Assembly (NCBI GenBank): GCA_003971905.1
Contig: RSEE01000083.1
Location: forward strand, 186,001 to 250,000
Direction of reading: 5' to 3'
DNA from: Moniliella sp. 'wahieum'
Lineage: Eukaryota > Basidiomycota > Moniliellomycetes > Moniliellales > Moniliellaceae
DNA: 64,000 bases
A program made the position numbers and the translations under genes. The notes under the pieces are model-generated. The model ran no database searches. It was not told where the DNA came from and worked only from the letters and a program-made list of their open reading frames with translations. This document shows, piece by piece, positions 23,128 to 36,820 of this stretch; position 1 is the stretch's first letter, and every line of letters starts with the position of its first letter.

Positions 23128-24959
23128 TCAGGTGGGCATCATGACATTGGCAACAGCCACCAGCTCATTTTTCTTGCCCTCGAACATATCCGTTGTCACC
23201 TCAGGATCCTGTTGTGAATTTTGCACCCATTCAAGCGTCTGGTTGATGGTAGTATCCAACGCCTTCCTCTCCCAGCTCCCCACGTTATTTTTCTTTTAGA
23301 GAGGCGCGCAGGTCATACGCATACTTCTCTAATTCCATGTGGGCAGCGTCTCGTTGGCGGAGTTCATCGTCCTGCTGCTTGTACTTCGCCGCATCAGAAA
23401 TCATCCGCGCAATGTCATTCTTCGACAGATGGCCGCTGTTCAAGATGGTGAGAACCTCCGAAATGTTGGTATCCAAAATGACGACTGACACGGTGAGATT
23501 GGAGTTGGCGTCCAATTCAAACGACACTTGGATCCTATGCGAAGCACGAGGGGCAGGTGGGATGTCAGGAAGTACACATTCGCCAGAAAATGGTTGTCCT
23601 CGGTGCGGGGTCGTCCCTTCGATACTTTGACCAGCGCACTACTCTGATTGTTGCGGCTGGTCGAGAAGACATGCGACCCTCGGGCGGCAGAGCCGTGTGC
23701 GGTCGATCAGCGACACAAATTTATAACCGGCAACTTGAACCCCCAAAGATAGAGGGACCACGTCAAGTAGAACCAGGTCCGTGATCCCCACTGGCTCCTC
23801 TTCTTCATCTTCATCCAGAAAGGACGCCTGGATTGCGGCACCGTGAGCCACTGCTTCGTCGGCATTAATTGAGCGGCTGATTTTGCTTTCGCCAAAGAAC
23901 TCAGTGAGGAAGTGCTGCACACGAGGAATCCTTGTTGACCCTCCAACCAAGACAACGTCAGTCACGTCATCTTTGTCAACCTTGGCATCTTGTAGGACGC
24001 TCTCGAGGAGGCTAACGCCACGCTGAAACAGGTCGTCGCACAAATCCTCAAAGAACGGCCGGGTGATAGAGGAGACAAAGTCAATGCCGTCAAGCAGCGA
24101 GTCGATTTCGATCGGAGCAGAGGGCGGAGGAAAGGGTACGTTCGCGTTTCTCGCACGCCGTGCGGAGACGACGAAGAGCACGAGGGTTGGAAGTGAGGTC
24201 CTTATCAAACTTGCGTTTGAATTGATCAGCAAAATGTTCGACGAGACGGGTGTCAAAGTCTTCACCACCGAGGTGGCTGTCTCCATTCACGGCCTTGACT
24301 CGGAATCGGGTCCCTTTGAGGGTGAGAAGCGATACGTCAAGCGTCCCTCCCCCAAAGTCAAAGACAAGCACGGTGCGCTCACCCTCAGGCTCGTTGTCCA
24401 AACCGTAAGCAACGGCAGCAGCAGTTGGCTCGTTGATAATGCGCAAGACGTTAAGCCCAGCAATGGTACCAGCGTCCTTGGTCGCCTGGCGTTGCGAGTA
24501 ACTAAAGTAGGCAGGTACTGTCACCACAGCGTCCTTTACAGGCCCGCCAAGGTACGCCTCGGCCGTCTCGCGCATCTTGATCAAAATCATGGACGAAATT
24601 TCCTCGGGTTTGAGCTGCTTCGTCTCGCCCTTGTATTGGACTTCGATTACTGGCAGACCGTCCACATCAACCACCTTGAAAGGCCAGTGCTTCATGTCAG
24701 ACTGGATCACCTCTTCGTCAAACCTGCGGCCGATAAGTCGTTTGGCGTCAAACACGGTATTGGATGCGTTCATCGCAATCTGATTATGGGCCGCATCACC
24801 AATCAGCCGTTCCCGCTCGTTGAAGGCGACACAGGAGGGGTGACATTCTTTCCACTTCGTTGGGAATGACTTTGACCCGGCCATTCTGAAAGACAGAAAC
24901 GCACGAGTTGGTGGTTCCAAGGTCGATGCCAATCGCGGGGGTGTGGGGGAAGAGGACAT
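23128..24959 (-). CDS. Hsp70-family chaperone, copy 1
   Basis: ATP-dependent chaperone of the DnaK/Hsp70 fold. The ATG at 24959 (MSSSPTP) sits just before [17 protein letters not shown], the phosphate-1 motif. Further landmarks: [20 protein letters not shown] (about 24800), [33 protein letters not shown] (about 24600), [19 protein letters not shown] (about 24520), [16 protein letters not shown] (about 24430), [15 protein letters not shown] (about 24360), [13 protein letters not shown] (about 24270), [17 protein letters not shown] (about 23960) and [15 protein letters not shown] (about 23870). The substrate domain and lid run to a stop at 23128-23130 ([13 protein letters not shown]). No GGMP repeat or EEVD tail is present. 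Breaks occur near 24950 (C5 run), 24840, 24160, 23940 and 23700-23560. The promoter and flanks differ from copies 2 and 3. Confidence 0.9.
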
Positions 24960-25064
24960 TTCGACCGAGGATAGGGATGACTTGCTTGTGGGGTGGAGGG
25001 GAGACGGCGTAGTGTTGGTTGTGTTGGAGGGATGCATCCCAAAAGGTAACTGTCACAAAACACA

Positions 25065-25074
25065 CATATATATA
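25065..25074 (-). promoter_or_regulatory. TATA-like box of Hsp70 copy 1
   Basis: CTATATATATG on the minus strand, roughly 110 bp before the ATG, the same spacing as in copies 2 and 3. Confidence 0.55.
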
Positions 25075-26874
25075 GCAGTGGCGCACCCCTTTGCATCTAT
25101 ATATCCTGGCTGCGCTGGATGATCGATGAGTCCGGAAGTGCACCCTGTGGCGCAACGCCACTGAACTATTTATGCGCTCAAAGCGCTTGTCGTCGTCCTC
25201 CTCTCGCCTGCCTTTCTGGATTTGTGTCACTATGCCAATTTGCCGTCGATAACGTCATCATCAATGTTATCGATGCCTGTGGCGTGTCAGGCACCTCTTC
25301 CATGAAGATTGCTTGTTCTGGTACTTGACCCTAGCTTGAGACTAGCTTGAGTACTACTCCGAGCCGCATCAAACATATGTCCACACATGCGCCATCAATC
25401 ATCCGATCGCCGACTAATATATATATCACGCACCACTCACTACAGTTCGATGTTTTTTTCACTGGTGTCACTTCACGCTCTCCCACAGCTTTTCTCTCGC
25501 GGTTGTTGTATGGCTCCTCTCTGCAGTGCCCTTTTGGCCTGTAGAACAAGCTCTCGTATACCATCTGCTATAGAGACGTAGCCATGCAAAGGGGTAATCC
25601 TATTATAACACACCAGTGCAGTCACCCATTGCTGTCAGAGGCAAAACTCCCACACTGCACGCAGCTCCCTGCTGTAAGTCTATATGTGCGCATCAATGAT
25701 TCCTCATCTCTTCGATAGTCTCATCACGGTCTACTCCACCCGGTTGAGGCTCTGACAATCCAGGGGATCTTTTTCATATGCTCTCTCGGACTTTATAGGC
25801 CAGTGGAGAATCGAAGTGGAGGTGGTCATATAGTGGTTCTGTTTGAAGCACGCGCACCCCGTGTGATCCTGTTGGTAAAGCGGGGGGAAAGAAGCGCATC
25901 GTCGACTACGGCAATGCCCCTGCCGTTTTTATTGTATCGGTTTATCAGAGAAGGAGCCCAACAGTGGTACGTGTTCCTACAGCGTTTCGCTCATGAACAG
26001 TCATCTCTCCCAGTACTAGAAGGCCAGCGCAACCTCTTCTCCGACGGTCCCGTTGTCAATTGTAATGAAGAACTGAGAGCATTGACACGATTGACGCTTT
26101 CGGAAAAGCAGCATGATACACATCTCTGGAAAGGAGCGTTTGTCCCACACAAGGGTATAGTTCCATGCCCAACAACCATAAACATATTTGCCCAGGAGAA
26201 TACAGAGTGTATGTATAGGGGGCCAGGGTGATGCAGGTGATGACATGGTCAAGGCAAGGCATGATGGCCCTTACATCAGGAGTAGCGCCGACCGCGCTTC
26301 GTCGGGCTTATACGCACTAGCGCTTCCGTCCGGACCAAAAAAGAGGGTGAGCAAATGATGGTGAGACAGGGGTTACACACACGCAGTCACGATGGACACA
26401 AGGGGTGTGTGTCTGTGCGCTTTTTGCCAGCCGGGGGGTAAGATAAGAGGGTTTTATATAGCGCTTCAATGCGTTGGGGAGGCGCAGAAGCGCTAGCAGC
26501 CAACGCGTGCCCGTGCACAGGAAGCTGCGTTTTCTCGCCAGTTGCGCCAGTTTTCCTCATTTTGCTTCAAGCTTCATCGATCATCTCTCCGCATGTGCCT
26601 CAAGTTCCACACATACGTTCCACAAGCTTCACTACACGGATACAATAATCCGGCTCACTCTCCCTTGTGTCGCTCTCTCTAAATCAATCATTATAACCGC
26701 GGTTCTCACGAGATGTGATACTTATACTGTGCCCCTTTCAAGTCAACAGAGAGAGTATGGTTTAAAAAAAAAGGTTACCGATTACGGATGAAGCTGATGA
26801 GCTAGGTAGAAAAGACAAGAGCGCAGGGACAGTTGATGGTGTATTGCACATTGCACGTGGGGCTACAGAGGCTC

Positions 26875-26933
26875 AAGAATATTCCTGCCCTCCGCAGTAG
26901 AGGAATATTGGTAGGAATGAACCGGAAGGTTCA
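26875..26933. promoter_or_regulatory. Candidate heat-shock element cluster
   Basis: GAATATTC at 26877-26884 and GAAGGTTC at 26925-26932 each match the inverted nGAAnnTTCn pair bound by Hsf1, with further GAA half-sites (AGGAATATTGG, AGGAATGAACC) between. The cluster lies about 1.9 kb upstream of the Hsp70 copy 1 start and about 0.5 kb beyond the copy 2 stop, so its target is unclear. Confidence 0.4.
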
Positions 26934-27401
26934 GGCCCTTGTGACTACTCGCGCCACCATACCCCCCAGTGTGGCGTCACAAGTTGATGAAGCGTCGTTT
27001 CGCCTGGCTTGATCAGCTTGATCGTAGTATCTATAGTCGAGACGACAGTATATATGCATTGTGTGGTAACAGTCGATTTGAGAACGTCATGCTGTGAAGA
27101 CGAGGCAATTCGGTGATGTCGATGATCGTGTTAAGAGAGTCCTGATATGTGACAGAGGGGGGGATCTTTTCGACCGCTCTTAAAGAGGTGTTAGGAGAAC
27201 TCATATCTAGTTTTGCTTCTAGTTTCCAGGGGAGAAGAGGAAGAATAAAGAAGAGCAAGGGGAAAAAGAGAAAAAGAAAGAAAAGAGAAAGAAGAAAAGA
27301 AAGGAGAAGGACGAGAAAAAATATTGGCGTGTATTGGGTTCCATCAGGAAACACGTGTGACCATCGATATAGTACAGGTGTACAACAGAGGGTGGGTACC
27401 A

Positions 27402-29298
<1,897 letters not shown>

Positions 29299-30420
29299 GA
29301 CCGTAGGAGAGGAGAGCGGCGAAGTGATGCGTGGGGAGAGAGGCGGTGGTGTTGGTGAAGGTGTTGCGAGTGCGTATGGTTAATTCGGCATCGACACACT
29401 CTTATATATCGACAGATGCCCTTGCCAATATTACAGAGCCACTGCGGCATATGCTACTTACATAATTGTTTTAGGTTACCGTCGCCAGCTGCGCTGAGTG
29501 GGCGCTGCCTGTTGATATGGGAAACCCTGGCGTGGGCTGCGTTTCAGTATTTATACTAACTAGTAGTATATGGGATCGAATTCGGTCTGCTTTCACCAGG
29601 TCCTCGCGTATGCTTCCGTCGAACCTCGTCACGGACCGCTCCCGGATCAAGCTCAAGCGCAAGCGCATCATCGTCGATTATCGATGAAAACCGACTTCTC
29701 CTCTGTGGAGAGGGAGCTAACATGCCTGGGCTCCCGAATTTGTTTAGAATCATGTCCTTGCGTGTCGACCGATCCACTCAATCCACAGGAGGTATTACTA
29801 TCGGTCGATCACCGATAACACCATGACACTGTTAGTAGTTGTGTTTTGTGGAAAAGCAGAGCATTCTACTACTATTCTAGACGCAACTTTCCCGTTGGAC
29901 TGCTAATTTGAAATCTGACGGCCGTAGCTTAATAAGCAGGAATGAGGTTACGATGGAGTAGAGCGAGAAAAGCGCGTGGCGGTAGCAAGGAGGCAGGCAA
30001 CTAGCACAGGAGGAAAGAAGAGAAGGAAACGGGGGCTGCGCGCGCCAAGCGCAGCGGGCGCGGAGCCGCCCCGTACAGGTGCCGGTGCGGGGGTCCAGCG
30101 CCAGTTAGGCACAAGCTATTATCGAATCATTAAAATCATTAGTACCTTCCACGCCACAACAACACAAAGTAGTTGTCGTATCTCACTCAGCCCCTAAAAC
30201 CGGTTTTGTTACGCCGCCGACTAAACCCCATGCCTCGCCGCTAGCACGTGTTGGACACGTCGCTGCTCATCATGTTTTCATTAGACGCTACCTTTACCTC
30301 TGACTGTGGGCAGATATATGTACGTGTGTCGCAACCCCAGTTTCGTCCTACTACTAGGTAGAACCTTCATGTAATAATCCAAGCACTGTGCCCCCGCTTC
30401 GCCTCATCATGCATCACCGG
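29299..30420. other. Intergenic region, Hsp70 copy 2 promoter and NOP14 3' flank
   Basis: The left half is the duplicated promoter of Hsp70 copy 2, with TATATAAG at 29408-29401. Positions 29800-30420 hold no supported gene. An ACTAGTAGTATA stretch lies near 29558. Confidence 0.6.
29401..29408 (-). promoter_or_regulatory. TATA box of Hsp70 copy 2
   Basis: TATATAAG on the minus strand about 100 bp before the ATG, embedded in GGGCATCTGTCGATATATAA, which is identical in copy 3. Confidence 0.65.
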
Positions 30421-30423
30421 TCA

Positions 30424-33336
30424 CCGCCTCCGCTTCAGATTTGCCTTTTCGCGCTCGTGCTTCTTCTGCTCTGACCTCTCTGTCTGGAGATCGGACATGA
30501 TGCGGTCGATGTGCTTCTTGTAGCGCGCATCTTCCTCTTGCTGCTCCTTCTCCTTGATCGATGCTGTGAAGCGTGCATCACGGCGCAGTTCGCGGATCGT
30601 CGACTTGCGCTCCTTCCTGTGCAACGCGCGCAGCTTGCTCGCCTCGGCGCGCTCGGGATCGGGGTCGGTCGAGACGCCCGATACAGAAAACTTGGGTGCA
30701 TGCATCTCGAGTGCCTTGGCGCGGTGCGCCTGCAGACGGAGGAAGCGCCGATGCGACTGGGCCAGGCCCACTCGCCTGTCCAACCCTTGGGCCAGCGCAG
30801 GTAGCTCGGGCCCAGCTGCCTTGCCTGCGCCCTTGACCAAGCTCACCAGGGACGGAAGAGATCAACGTATGCTTCGCATCCCGTGTAGAGCCGAGCGAAT
30901 ACTTCAATCAATTTGGCTGCTTGCGATAGAAGCTGGGCTCCAGCGGGCGGTCCCTCCCCCTTCCAGGCCAGCAGACTCACCAAGTCCACGCGCTTCCTCC
31001 CACCCTGCCTCGCCCTCAATCAAGGAAGCCTCGTCCATGGCAGCAGAGACTTTGGCCTTTCGCTTGGGCTGCAGAGAAGTGAGTGCCGCCAGGTCGTCCT
31101 GGGAAACAGCCATGCCGTACTCGGCCGCAGAGTGGAGGGCAGCGAGACGGTCCGAGTCGGATAGAGGCACCAGACCAAAAGAACCAAATGTAAGAAATTG
31201 AGTGCCTCAGGTACGATCCGCTTGCTCTCCTTCTCAAAGGACGCGGAGAGAGAGACGAGGTAGAGCCCGCGGCCGTGTCGGAGACAACTGAGGCAGGACG
31301 AATCCGGGCATGAGCCAAGTACTGGGCCATGAGGATCTGGGCCGATGTTGATACAGGGTGGGAGCGATCGGAGGTGGCCAGATTAGCCCAACGAGACGCA
31401 GGAAGGAGAGTTCAGAAAACGATGGCCAGGTTCGCCCGTTCCTCCCTGTCGCCGCGGCAGCAAGGCCACGGGTCAGGTTGCGCTGCATCAGCGTAAGTTT
31501 GGTGCAGAAAATGTGAGCCGCCGTGTCGGGGAAGAGCTTGGAAAGATCAAGGATGTGAGGCAGGAGCGTGTTGAGAAGAGAAACTGCCTCCTTACTGCTC
31601 ACCTCCGTCTCACTCCCGCTGGCGGACTCCTGCGCTTGTGCACCAAGGTAGAGAACATGATCCACCAGGATCTCGAGGAACGTTTCGGTGTGCTCCCGGT
31701 TCTGCGGGCCAAGACTGGGATTGTACAAGGTTCGGATCCGCTTAATCACTGTCGGCACCTGTTGGGTCTCAACGTTATGCTCTTGAAGTAAGGCAAGGAA
31801 GTCGGCATGCGTCTCGGGAGCAGGGAATGTGTAGGGAAGTTGGCTCGTTTCCTTTTTTGAGCCGGACGGGACCTGTTTGCTTGAAGCACCGACAAGGGCC
31901 TCAGCTTCGCCGCCAGCCACGACCTCCTCGTCCGAGTCCATGTCTTCCCCTGGTTTGGACAGGCCTTCCAAGTCGGCCAAGTCATTATAATTGTGTTCGT
32001 GGTTCTCGATCTCCTCTTCTTCATCATCCGAGGAACCAGTCGCTCCGTCTGCGTCGTCGGAGGTATCCTCCTCCTCTTCAGAACCCGATTCTGCACCAAG
32101 ACCTTGTCCCAGGCCGTAGGCCTCTCCTGCCGAGACACCCTCAAGGATAAAGTCGTCATCCAAATCATCAGCACCACGCTCGTGACGCTCCAAAAGCTTG
32201 GCACGCTTCCGCTTGCCCGCTCCCGTCGCAGTTGCTTCATCCTCCGCAGCTGCTTCGTCATCCGAGTCGCCACGCATGCGTCGTAACCGTTCACGCTCAG
32301 CAGCTTGAAGCCGTTCTGCCTCCTCTGCCGCCCGCTCCTCGTCCGTCTTCATCCGGTCCGTCGGCTGGGCCCTTCGCTCATACACCAAACTGCGATACAG
32401 TGCATCGTACGTGCTCCCCCCATCGGCCGGCATGGCATTGGCGCCCGTCGCTGGGTTCTCAGTGGTAGGTACAGTAGATGGTACAGGCGCCTCGCTGGGG
32501 TGAGTCGGAGCCGGGCGCATTGCCAGAAGATCATTCTTAATGTCATCCAGAGCATCGTCCAGCTCATACCGCGTCTCCTCATCTTGTTCCCGCGCCTTTT
32601 GCCGCTCGTACTTGGCATTCTTGGACTTGAGCATAACCTCCGCCATGATCTCCTCCTTACTCCGCGCTTTCCCTCTGCGTCCTCCCTGGCCACACCTTCC
32701 GGCAACTCGTCGTCAAAGGGGTTGTAGGTTTGTTGGGCACCTGCTTCGTCCTCATCGTCGGTACCCAGTCCGGCACCAAGAACACCATCGTCCATACCCG
32801 ATAAGCTTTGGCCAAAGTGGGTCAACCCTTCGTCCTCCGAGTCATCAAGGTTAAACAGGCTCGCCTTACCGGCGCGGCGGGCGCTGGCAGAGCCGCTTGT
32901 GAGCTGTCGTTTGCGTTCAGCGGTGAAACGTTCGAGCATGCGCTGCTCCACCGACATGTTGGGGTTGTTCTCGCCGAACCGGCGATCGACAAACGCGCCG
33001 CTCTTGTGCCGGTCCTGCAGCTGCGGCAGCAGCTGGGCCTTCCGTGCGGCTATGGCAGCTGACTTGGACTCAGCCGGCCGGCCGACGATACCTTTGGCGT
33101 TCTTGTGTGGATGCTGGCGCGTGTGAGGATGTCGCGCTTTTGCTTGGTAACTTTGGTGTCAAACGTGCTGGCAAACGCATCGCCCAGGGCGGAGCGTGCC
33201 TCGAGGCGTGTGCGCGCCTTGGCGTTCGCGCCGGAGGCAGACGAGCGCTTCTTCCCCTCGGACGGACCTCCCCGCAGACCATCGCTGACCGCTCGGTTCT
33301 TGAGCGGGCCAGCGGGAACCTCCCTTCTTGGCCATG
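30424..33336 (-). CDS. NOP14: Nucleolar protein Nop14, SSU processome component
   Basis: Nop14 is needed in the nucleolus for 18S rRNA maturation and 40S assembly. Start ATG at 33336 (MAKKG, then a Lys/Arg-rich head with DAFASTFDTKVTKQKRDIL). Next come EQRMLERFTAERKRQL (about 32945), SLFNLDDSEDEGLTHFGQSL (about 32860), MAEVMLKSKNAKYERQKARE (about 32640) and LDDALDDIKNDL. A long acidic middle follows (about 32230-31930, DDDFILEGVSAGEAYG), then FPAPETHADFLALLQEHNVE (about 31830), IKRIRTLYNPSLGPQNREH and the C-terminal KERKSTIRELRRDARFTASI (about 30600), ending KHEREKANLKRRR at 30424. The order and the RELRRDARF block are typical of Nop14. Breaks lie near 32690, 31420-31300 and 31200-30840. It is transcribed divergently from DBP8. 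Confidence 0.92.
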
Positions 33337-33600
33337 GCTGTGGTGTGGGACGCCCAAGCGGTTGATGTTGATGTGCAAGGTGGGATATTTTTTTTGGGCC
33401 ACACGGATCGGTGCAAGTGCTGTCGACTGCCAGTTTCAATTTCTGACCACTTTTTTTTTAAATTACTTGGCTGCCTCAAACTAGCAAACCAAGGGTGAGG
33501 TCTGCTCTGCCCCCTCTCGCGTCGGCCTCAGGCCCACTGGAGGAAGGGAGGCCGTCCGCTTGCGACAGACCACCATCTCCACCGCGTCGTTCCCGAGAGG
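33337..33600. promoter_or_regulatory. Compact bidirectional promoter between NOP14 and DBP8
   Basis: Only 264 bp separate the two start codons. The interval contains T9 and A/T tracts near 33390-33465. No other gene fits here, so both 5' leaders and promoters must share it. Confidence 0.7.
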
Positions 33601-35382
33601 ATGGACTCGGCCGCTAATTCGCGCATCGATCGCTCCCATGCCGCCCAAGACCGCATTGAAGCCAAGCTGAAGGCCGCGCGTGAGCGGGCTGCGGCCAAGG
33701 CAGCTCCCCCGGCCCAGGACGGGCATGAGGAGGAGGACCAAGCCCCGTCGCAGCTCCTGTTTCCCCTTCCCATCCTGCTGCCCTGCCGCCCCACCTTCCC
33801 TCCGACGAGTCTGATACGAAGCCACAATCATTCGGCGAGCTGGGCATCACCCCTCCTCTCGTCCGTTCGCTTTCCAACCTGGCCATCACCGTCCCCACCG
33901 ACATTCAAGCGCTTACCATCCCTGCCATTCTGGCTGGCGGGAGGGATGTTGTGGGCGGAGCCCAGACGGGTGCCGGTAAGACCCTCTGTTTTGCTCGCCG
34001 ATATACAGCGCCTGGCTGCCGACCCCGTCGCTGGATTTGCCCTCATCCTCACCCGACGCGCGAACTGGCCGCAGCTACACCAGCAATTCGTAGCTGTAGC
34101 CCAGGGCATCCGGCCGCCGCTTGGCTTGCACTCGGCTCTTGTGGTGGGTGGGTTGGACCAGCTCAAGCAAGCGTCGACGCTGGCGAACGTGCGCCCGCAT
34201 GTCATCATCGCCACCCCGGGTCGACTGGTGGACTTGCTGCGGAGCAGTGGCAACGGATACAATGGCCTGCTGTCGCGTTGCCGCTTCGTCGTCCTGGACG
34301 AGGCAGACCTGCTCTTGACGCCATCTTTCGCTCCTGAATTGGCCTATTTGTTCCAGGAGGCCCTGCCGCCTGCCAAGCAGAGGCAAACACTCCTCTTCAC
34401 CGCTACCTTGACCGAGTCGATTGATGCGCTGGTTGCAAAGAATGCGACACGTGCCTCTGACGAGGGCAAGTTGCCACCGCTTGTTTGCAAGATTGATCAG
34501 GCTACCTCCACCCCCAATGAGTTGATTCAGCGCTACATTCTCGTTCCTTCACATATGCGTGAACCCCACCTGTATCATATGCTGCGCCATTCGCCGGCCT
34601 TGCGCCAACTGATGCGCAGCCAAAGGAGCGCTCCTCGGATTCCGGCACGTCTGACTTGCAGAACGAGAATGAGGAAGAAGAGGAAGAAGAGGAAGAGTAC
34701 GAGGTACTCCTCACGAGGAAGAAGGGGAAAGCGAGGATGAGGAGAAGATGCAAGCCAAGCTAAAGCAGACACCTACCATCATCTTTGTCAACCGCAGCTC
34801 CATGGCCGAGCAAGTGTCGAGGATGCTGACTCTGCTTGACATTCCCAATGTGGCGTTGCACAGTCTTTTGGACCAGCGACAGAGACTGGACAACCTACAA
34901 GCCTTCCGTGCTGCTAAGTACCCTGTGCTTGTTTCTACCGACGTTGGTTCGCGCGGCCTTGACATTCCCCAAGTCCAATGCGTGATCAACTTTGACTTAC
35001 CGGCGGCATGGGAGGACTATGTGCACCGCGTCGGTCGTACCGCCCGCCATGGCAAGATCGGATGGCAGTGAGTTTCGTGACGGAGCACGATGTCAAGTTG
35101 GTCCAGTCGATCGAAGAGAAGATCGGGACTCGGTTGACCGAGCTCAAGGGCTTCACTGACCGCGCGGGTGGGTCGGGGTTCACATTACACAAGACGGGAG
35201 AAGAGAAGGTGCTAGAGCACTTGTCGCGCGTGATGGCGGCCAAGCGCACTGCCCGCCTCGATATGGACGATGCCAAGATGGGCGAGCGCGGCAGGAACGA
35301 AACAAGCGCAAAAGCGAGCTCCGATCCGACTCTGGTCGCAAAAACACAAAAAGAACAAACCCAAGCGCAAGGCCTAAAATAG
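33601..35382 (+). CDS. DBP8: DEAD-box RNA helicase, Dbp8/DDX49 type
   Basis: ATP-dependent RNA helicase; Dbp8 acts in nucleolar 18S rRNA processing. The ATG at 33601 opens a charged N-terminus ([20 protein letters not shown]). Q motif: [18 protein letters not shown] with PTDIQ (about 33828-33910). Motif I AQTGAGKT (about 33961), Ia PTRELAAQ across a break near 34055, Ib TPGR (about 34215), II DEAD (34297-34308), III TAT (about 34402). An acidic insertion follows near 34660-34740. Motif IV is IIFVNR (about 34779), [14 protein letters not shown] (about 34935) and [10 protein letters not shown] (about 35025). The C-terminal [20 protein letters not shown] and the basic end [11 protein letters not shown] favour Dbp8 over other DEAD proteins. 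Breaks lie near 33790, 33985, 34650, 35065 and 35300. The stop is 35377 or 35382 depending on the last frame. Confidence 0.9.
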
Positions 35383-35454
35383 AGAGAGGGAAGAAGCAAT
35401 TAATGGATGTGGAGGCGTGTATGCAGTCTACCTCAACTTAGTTGTCCGGCAGAG

Positions 35455-36276
35455 TCATAGGCAGCAGAGCAAGGCTACCCTACGCCCCTCGGACTGGAGA
35501 AGGTTGTACGTCGAGGCGGCGTGGCCCGTATCTTGCACCTCGACCTGGATGCCCAAGTTGCCCAAGTAAGCTCGGATTGGGGGTGGCAGAGGCAGCGCCC
35601 GAAAGCCCGTACCAAAGATGAGGATATCTGGGTAAGCAGTTAGGATGTGTTTCCTCCCTTCAAAGACCCGAGCGAGGGGATGAGAATCCAGAGAGAACGT
35701 ACCTGGCTTGGGTGCTACCACCTCAAATAGTTTCCAAATTTCGTCTTGGCCCGTCTCCTTGTCGAGCCAGGCCTCCCAGCCTCCGGGTACAAGAGCAGGA
35801 GAATGCGAAGCGGGCGCAGAACGACCATCAGGGGGGATTGGCGGAGTCGTGCATTCATTGCATTGGTCAGCACGGCCGTGGGGCTGAGGGGAGGCGGGCG
35901 CCAAAGAAAGAGTGTATTGTTGAGGATGATCAATGGCTCCTCGGTTCGCTGCCCCGTCGAAAGAAGAAAGTGCCCCTTGCGTGCTGGGGACCCAGGGGGG
36001 GCATTGGGGTCAGGGTTTCCCACTCGGGTCACCACCAGACTACCATCTTCTCTTCCAGTAGGTTAACGTAGTTAGCGCTCTTGCCCAGCTCGGGGGCCGC
36101 CGCCTCCTCTGCGTCAGTACGGAACGTCTTGAGCTCCGGCCCATGCGAGGTACAAGAGGAGCTAACGCCGCGATAAGCACATGATCTCGTGACACGATGT
36201 TGGGCCTCAGTTGGCGGGAAGCGGTCCTGGCGATAAGAGAGCGCGCGATACTGGAAGACCATTGGAGCGCGCGCAT
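35455..36276 (-). CDS. NDUFAF3-like complex I assembly factor (Mth938/DUF498 domain)
   Basis: Start ATG at 36276 gives MRALQWSSSIARSLIARTAS, an Arg/Ser-rich amphipathic leader typical of a mitochondrial presequence. A segment with EEPLIILNNTLFLWRPPP (about 35930) matches the start of the Mth938 fold, and an Asp/Lys-rich insertion WEAWLDKETGQDEIWKLF (about 35770) follows. After an intron at 35702-35628 the conserved core reads DILIFGTGFRALPLPPPIRA, then LGIQVEVQDTGHAASTYNLL and SEGRRVALL, with the stop near 35455. Family members bind early complex I intermediates in the mitochondrial matrix. Frame breaks occur near 36200 and 36010. Because the gene goes with complex I, the host should respire through NADH:ubiquinone oxidoreductase. 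Confidence 0.85.
35628..35702 (-). other. Intron in the NDUFAF3-like gene
   Basis: Donor GTACGTTC at 35702, branch site CCTAACTG, acceptor TACCCAG at 35628. Splicing restores KPDILIFGTG in frame. Confidence 0.9.
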
Positions 36277-36820
36277 CTTAGAAAGCAAGAGTGGTGGTTG
36301 CTTCGCCATCAGCTTCAAGCACATCGGCAATGCTAGCGCGTGACATTCTCTCGCGCGGAATTGATTCCGCCCATTTACCCCACATTCTGCGCCACCGCTC
36401 GACTGCAGAGCAGTAAGTATTTGATGACTAGTGGCTCTTTCCAGGCGCATATTAGCACCACACGCTTCGGCAATCTGATCGATGTATAGGATTCAGGGAT
36501 GCCCTGGAGAAATCCATCCCAAGAGCATGCTGGATCTGGGCCCGCAACATATGGTTGGTATAGCACACCGACCATTCCCTCAGGTGTGGGGTTGTGAAAT
36601 GAACGAAAATAATAAAGTTGTACTGCGTATAGTATCAGAAGCCCAAGGTGCACATCAGTCTCTGTCATACACACTCACAGTCATATACAGTGTTGCTATT
36701 CAGTTTTCTCCTTTGTTCGTGGTGCACATCAATATGTATGTCCAAGTGTAAAAAGAAGGTATGCACAACAGAGAGCAAAATGGAAGAAGACAACAAAGAC
36801 ATCAAAAAAGGCGAAGAACG
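36277..36820. other. Intergenic region NDUFAF3 promoter to transporter 3' flank
   Basis: AT-richer sequence without a supported gene. A 99-codon minus-strand frame at 36674-36375 shows no domain. Confidence 0.55.

Larger units (their letters stand above)
24960..27401. other. Intergenic region between Hsp70 copies 1 and 2
   Basis: A TATA-like CATATATATAG at 25065-25074 lies about 110 bp upstream of the copy 1 start. Two copies of an ACCCCTTTGCAT element (one inverted) sit near 25087 and 25590. A heat-shock-element-like cluster is at 26875-26933. The part from about 27050 is the 3' flank shared with Hsp70 copy 3. A 142-codon plus-strand frame at 25803-26231 has no recognised domain. Confidence 0.55.

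Noticed and set aside
25105-25160. Hammerhead-ribozyme-like CGATGAGTCC
   Set aside because: The conserved GAAA core and closing stems are missing; TGATGA is changed to CGATGA.
25803-26231. 142-codon plus-strand frame between Hsp70 copies
   Set aside because: No recognised domain, no counterpart near the other Hsp70 copies, no visible splice or promoter context. Not enough to call a gene.
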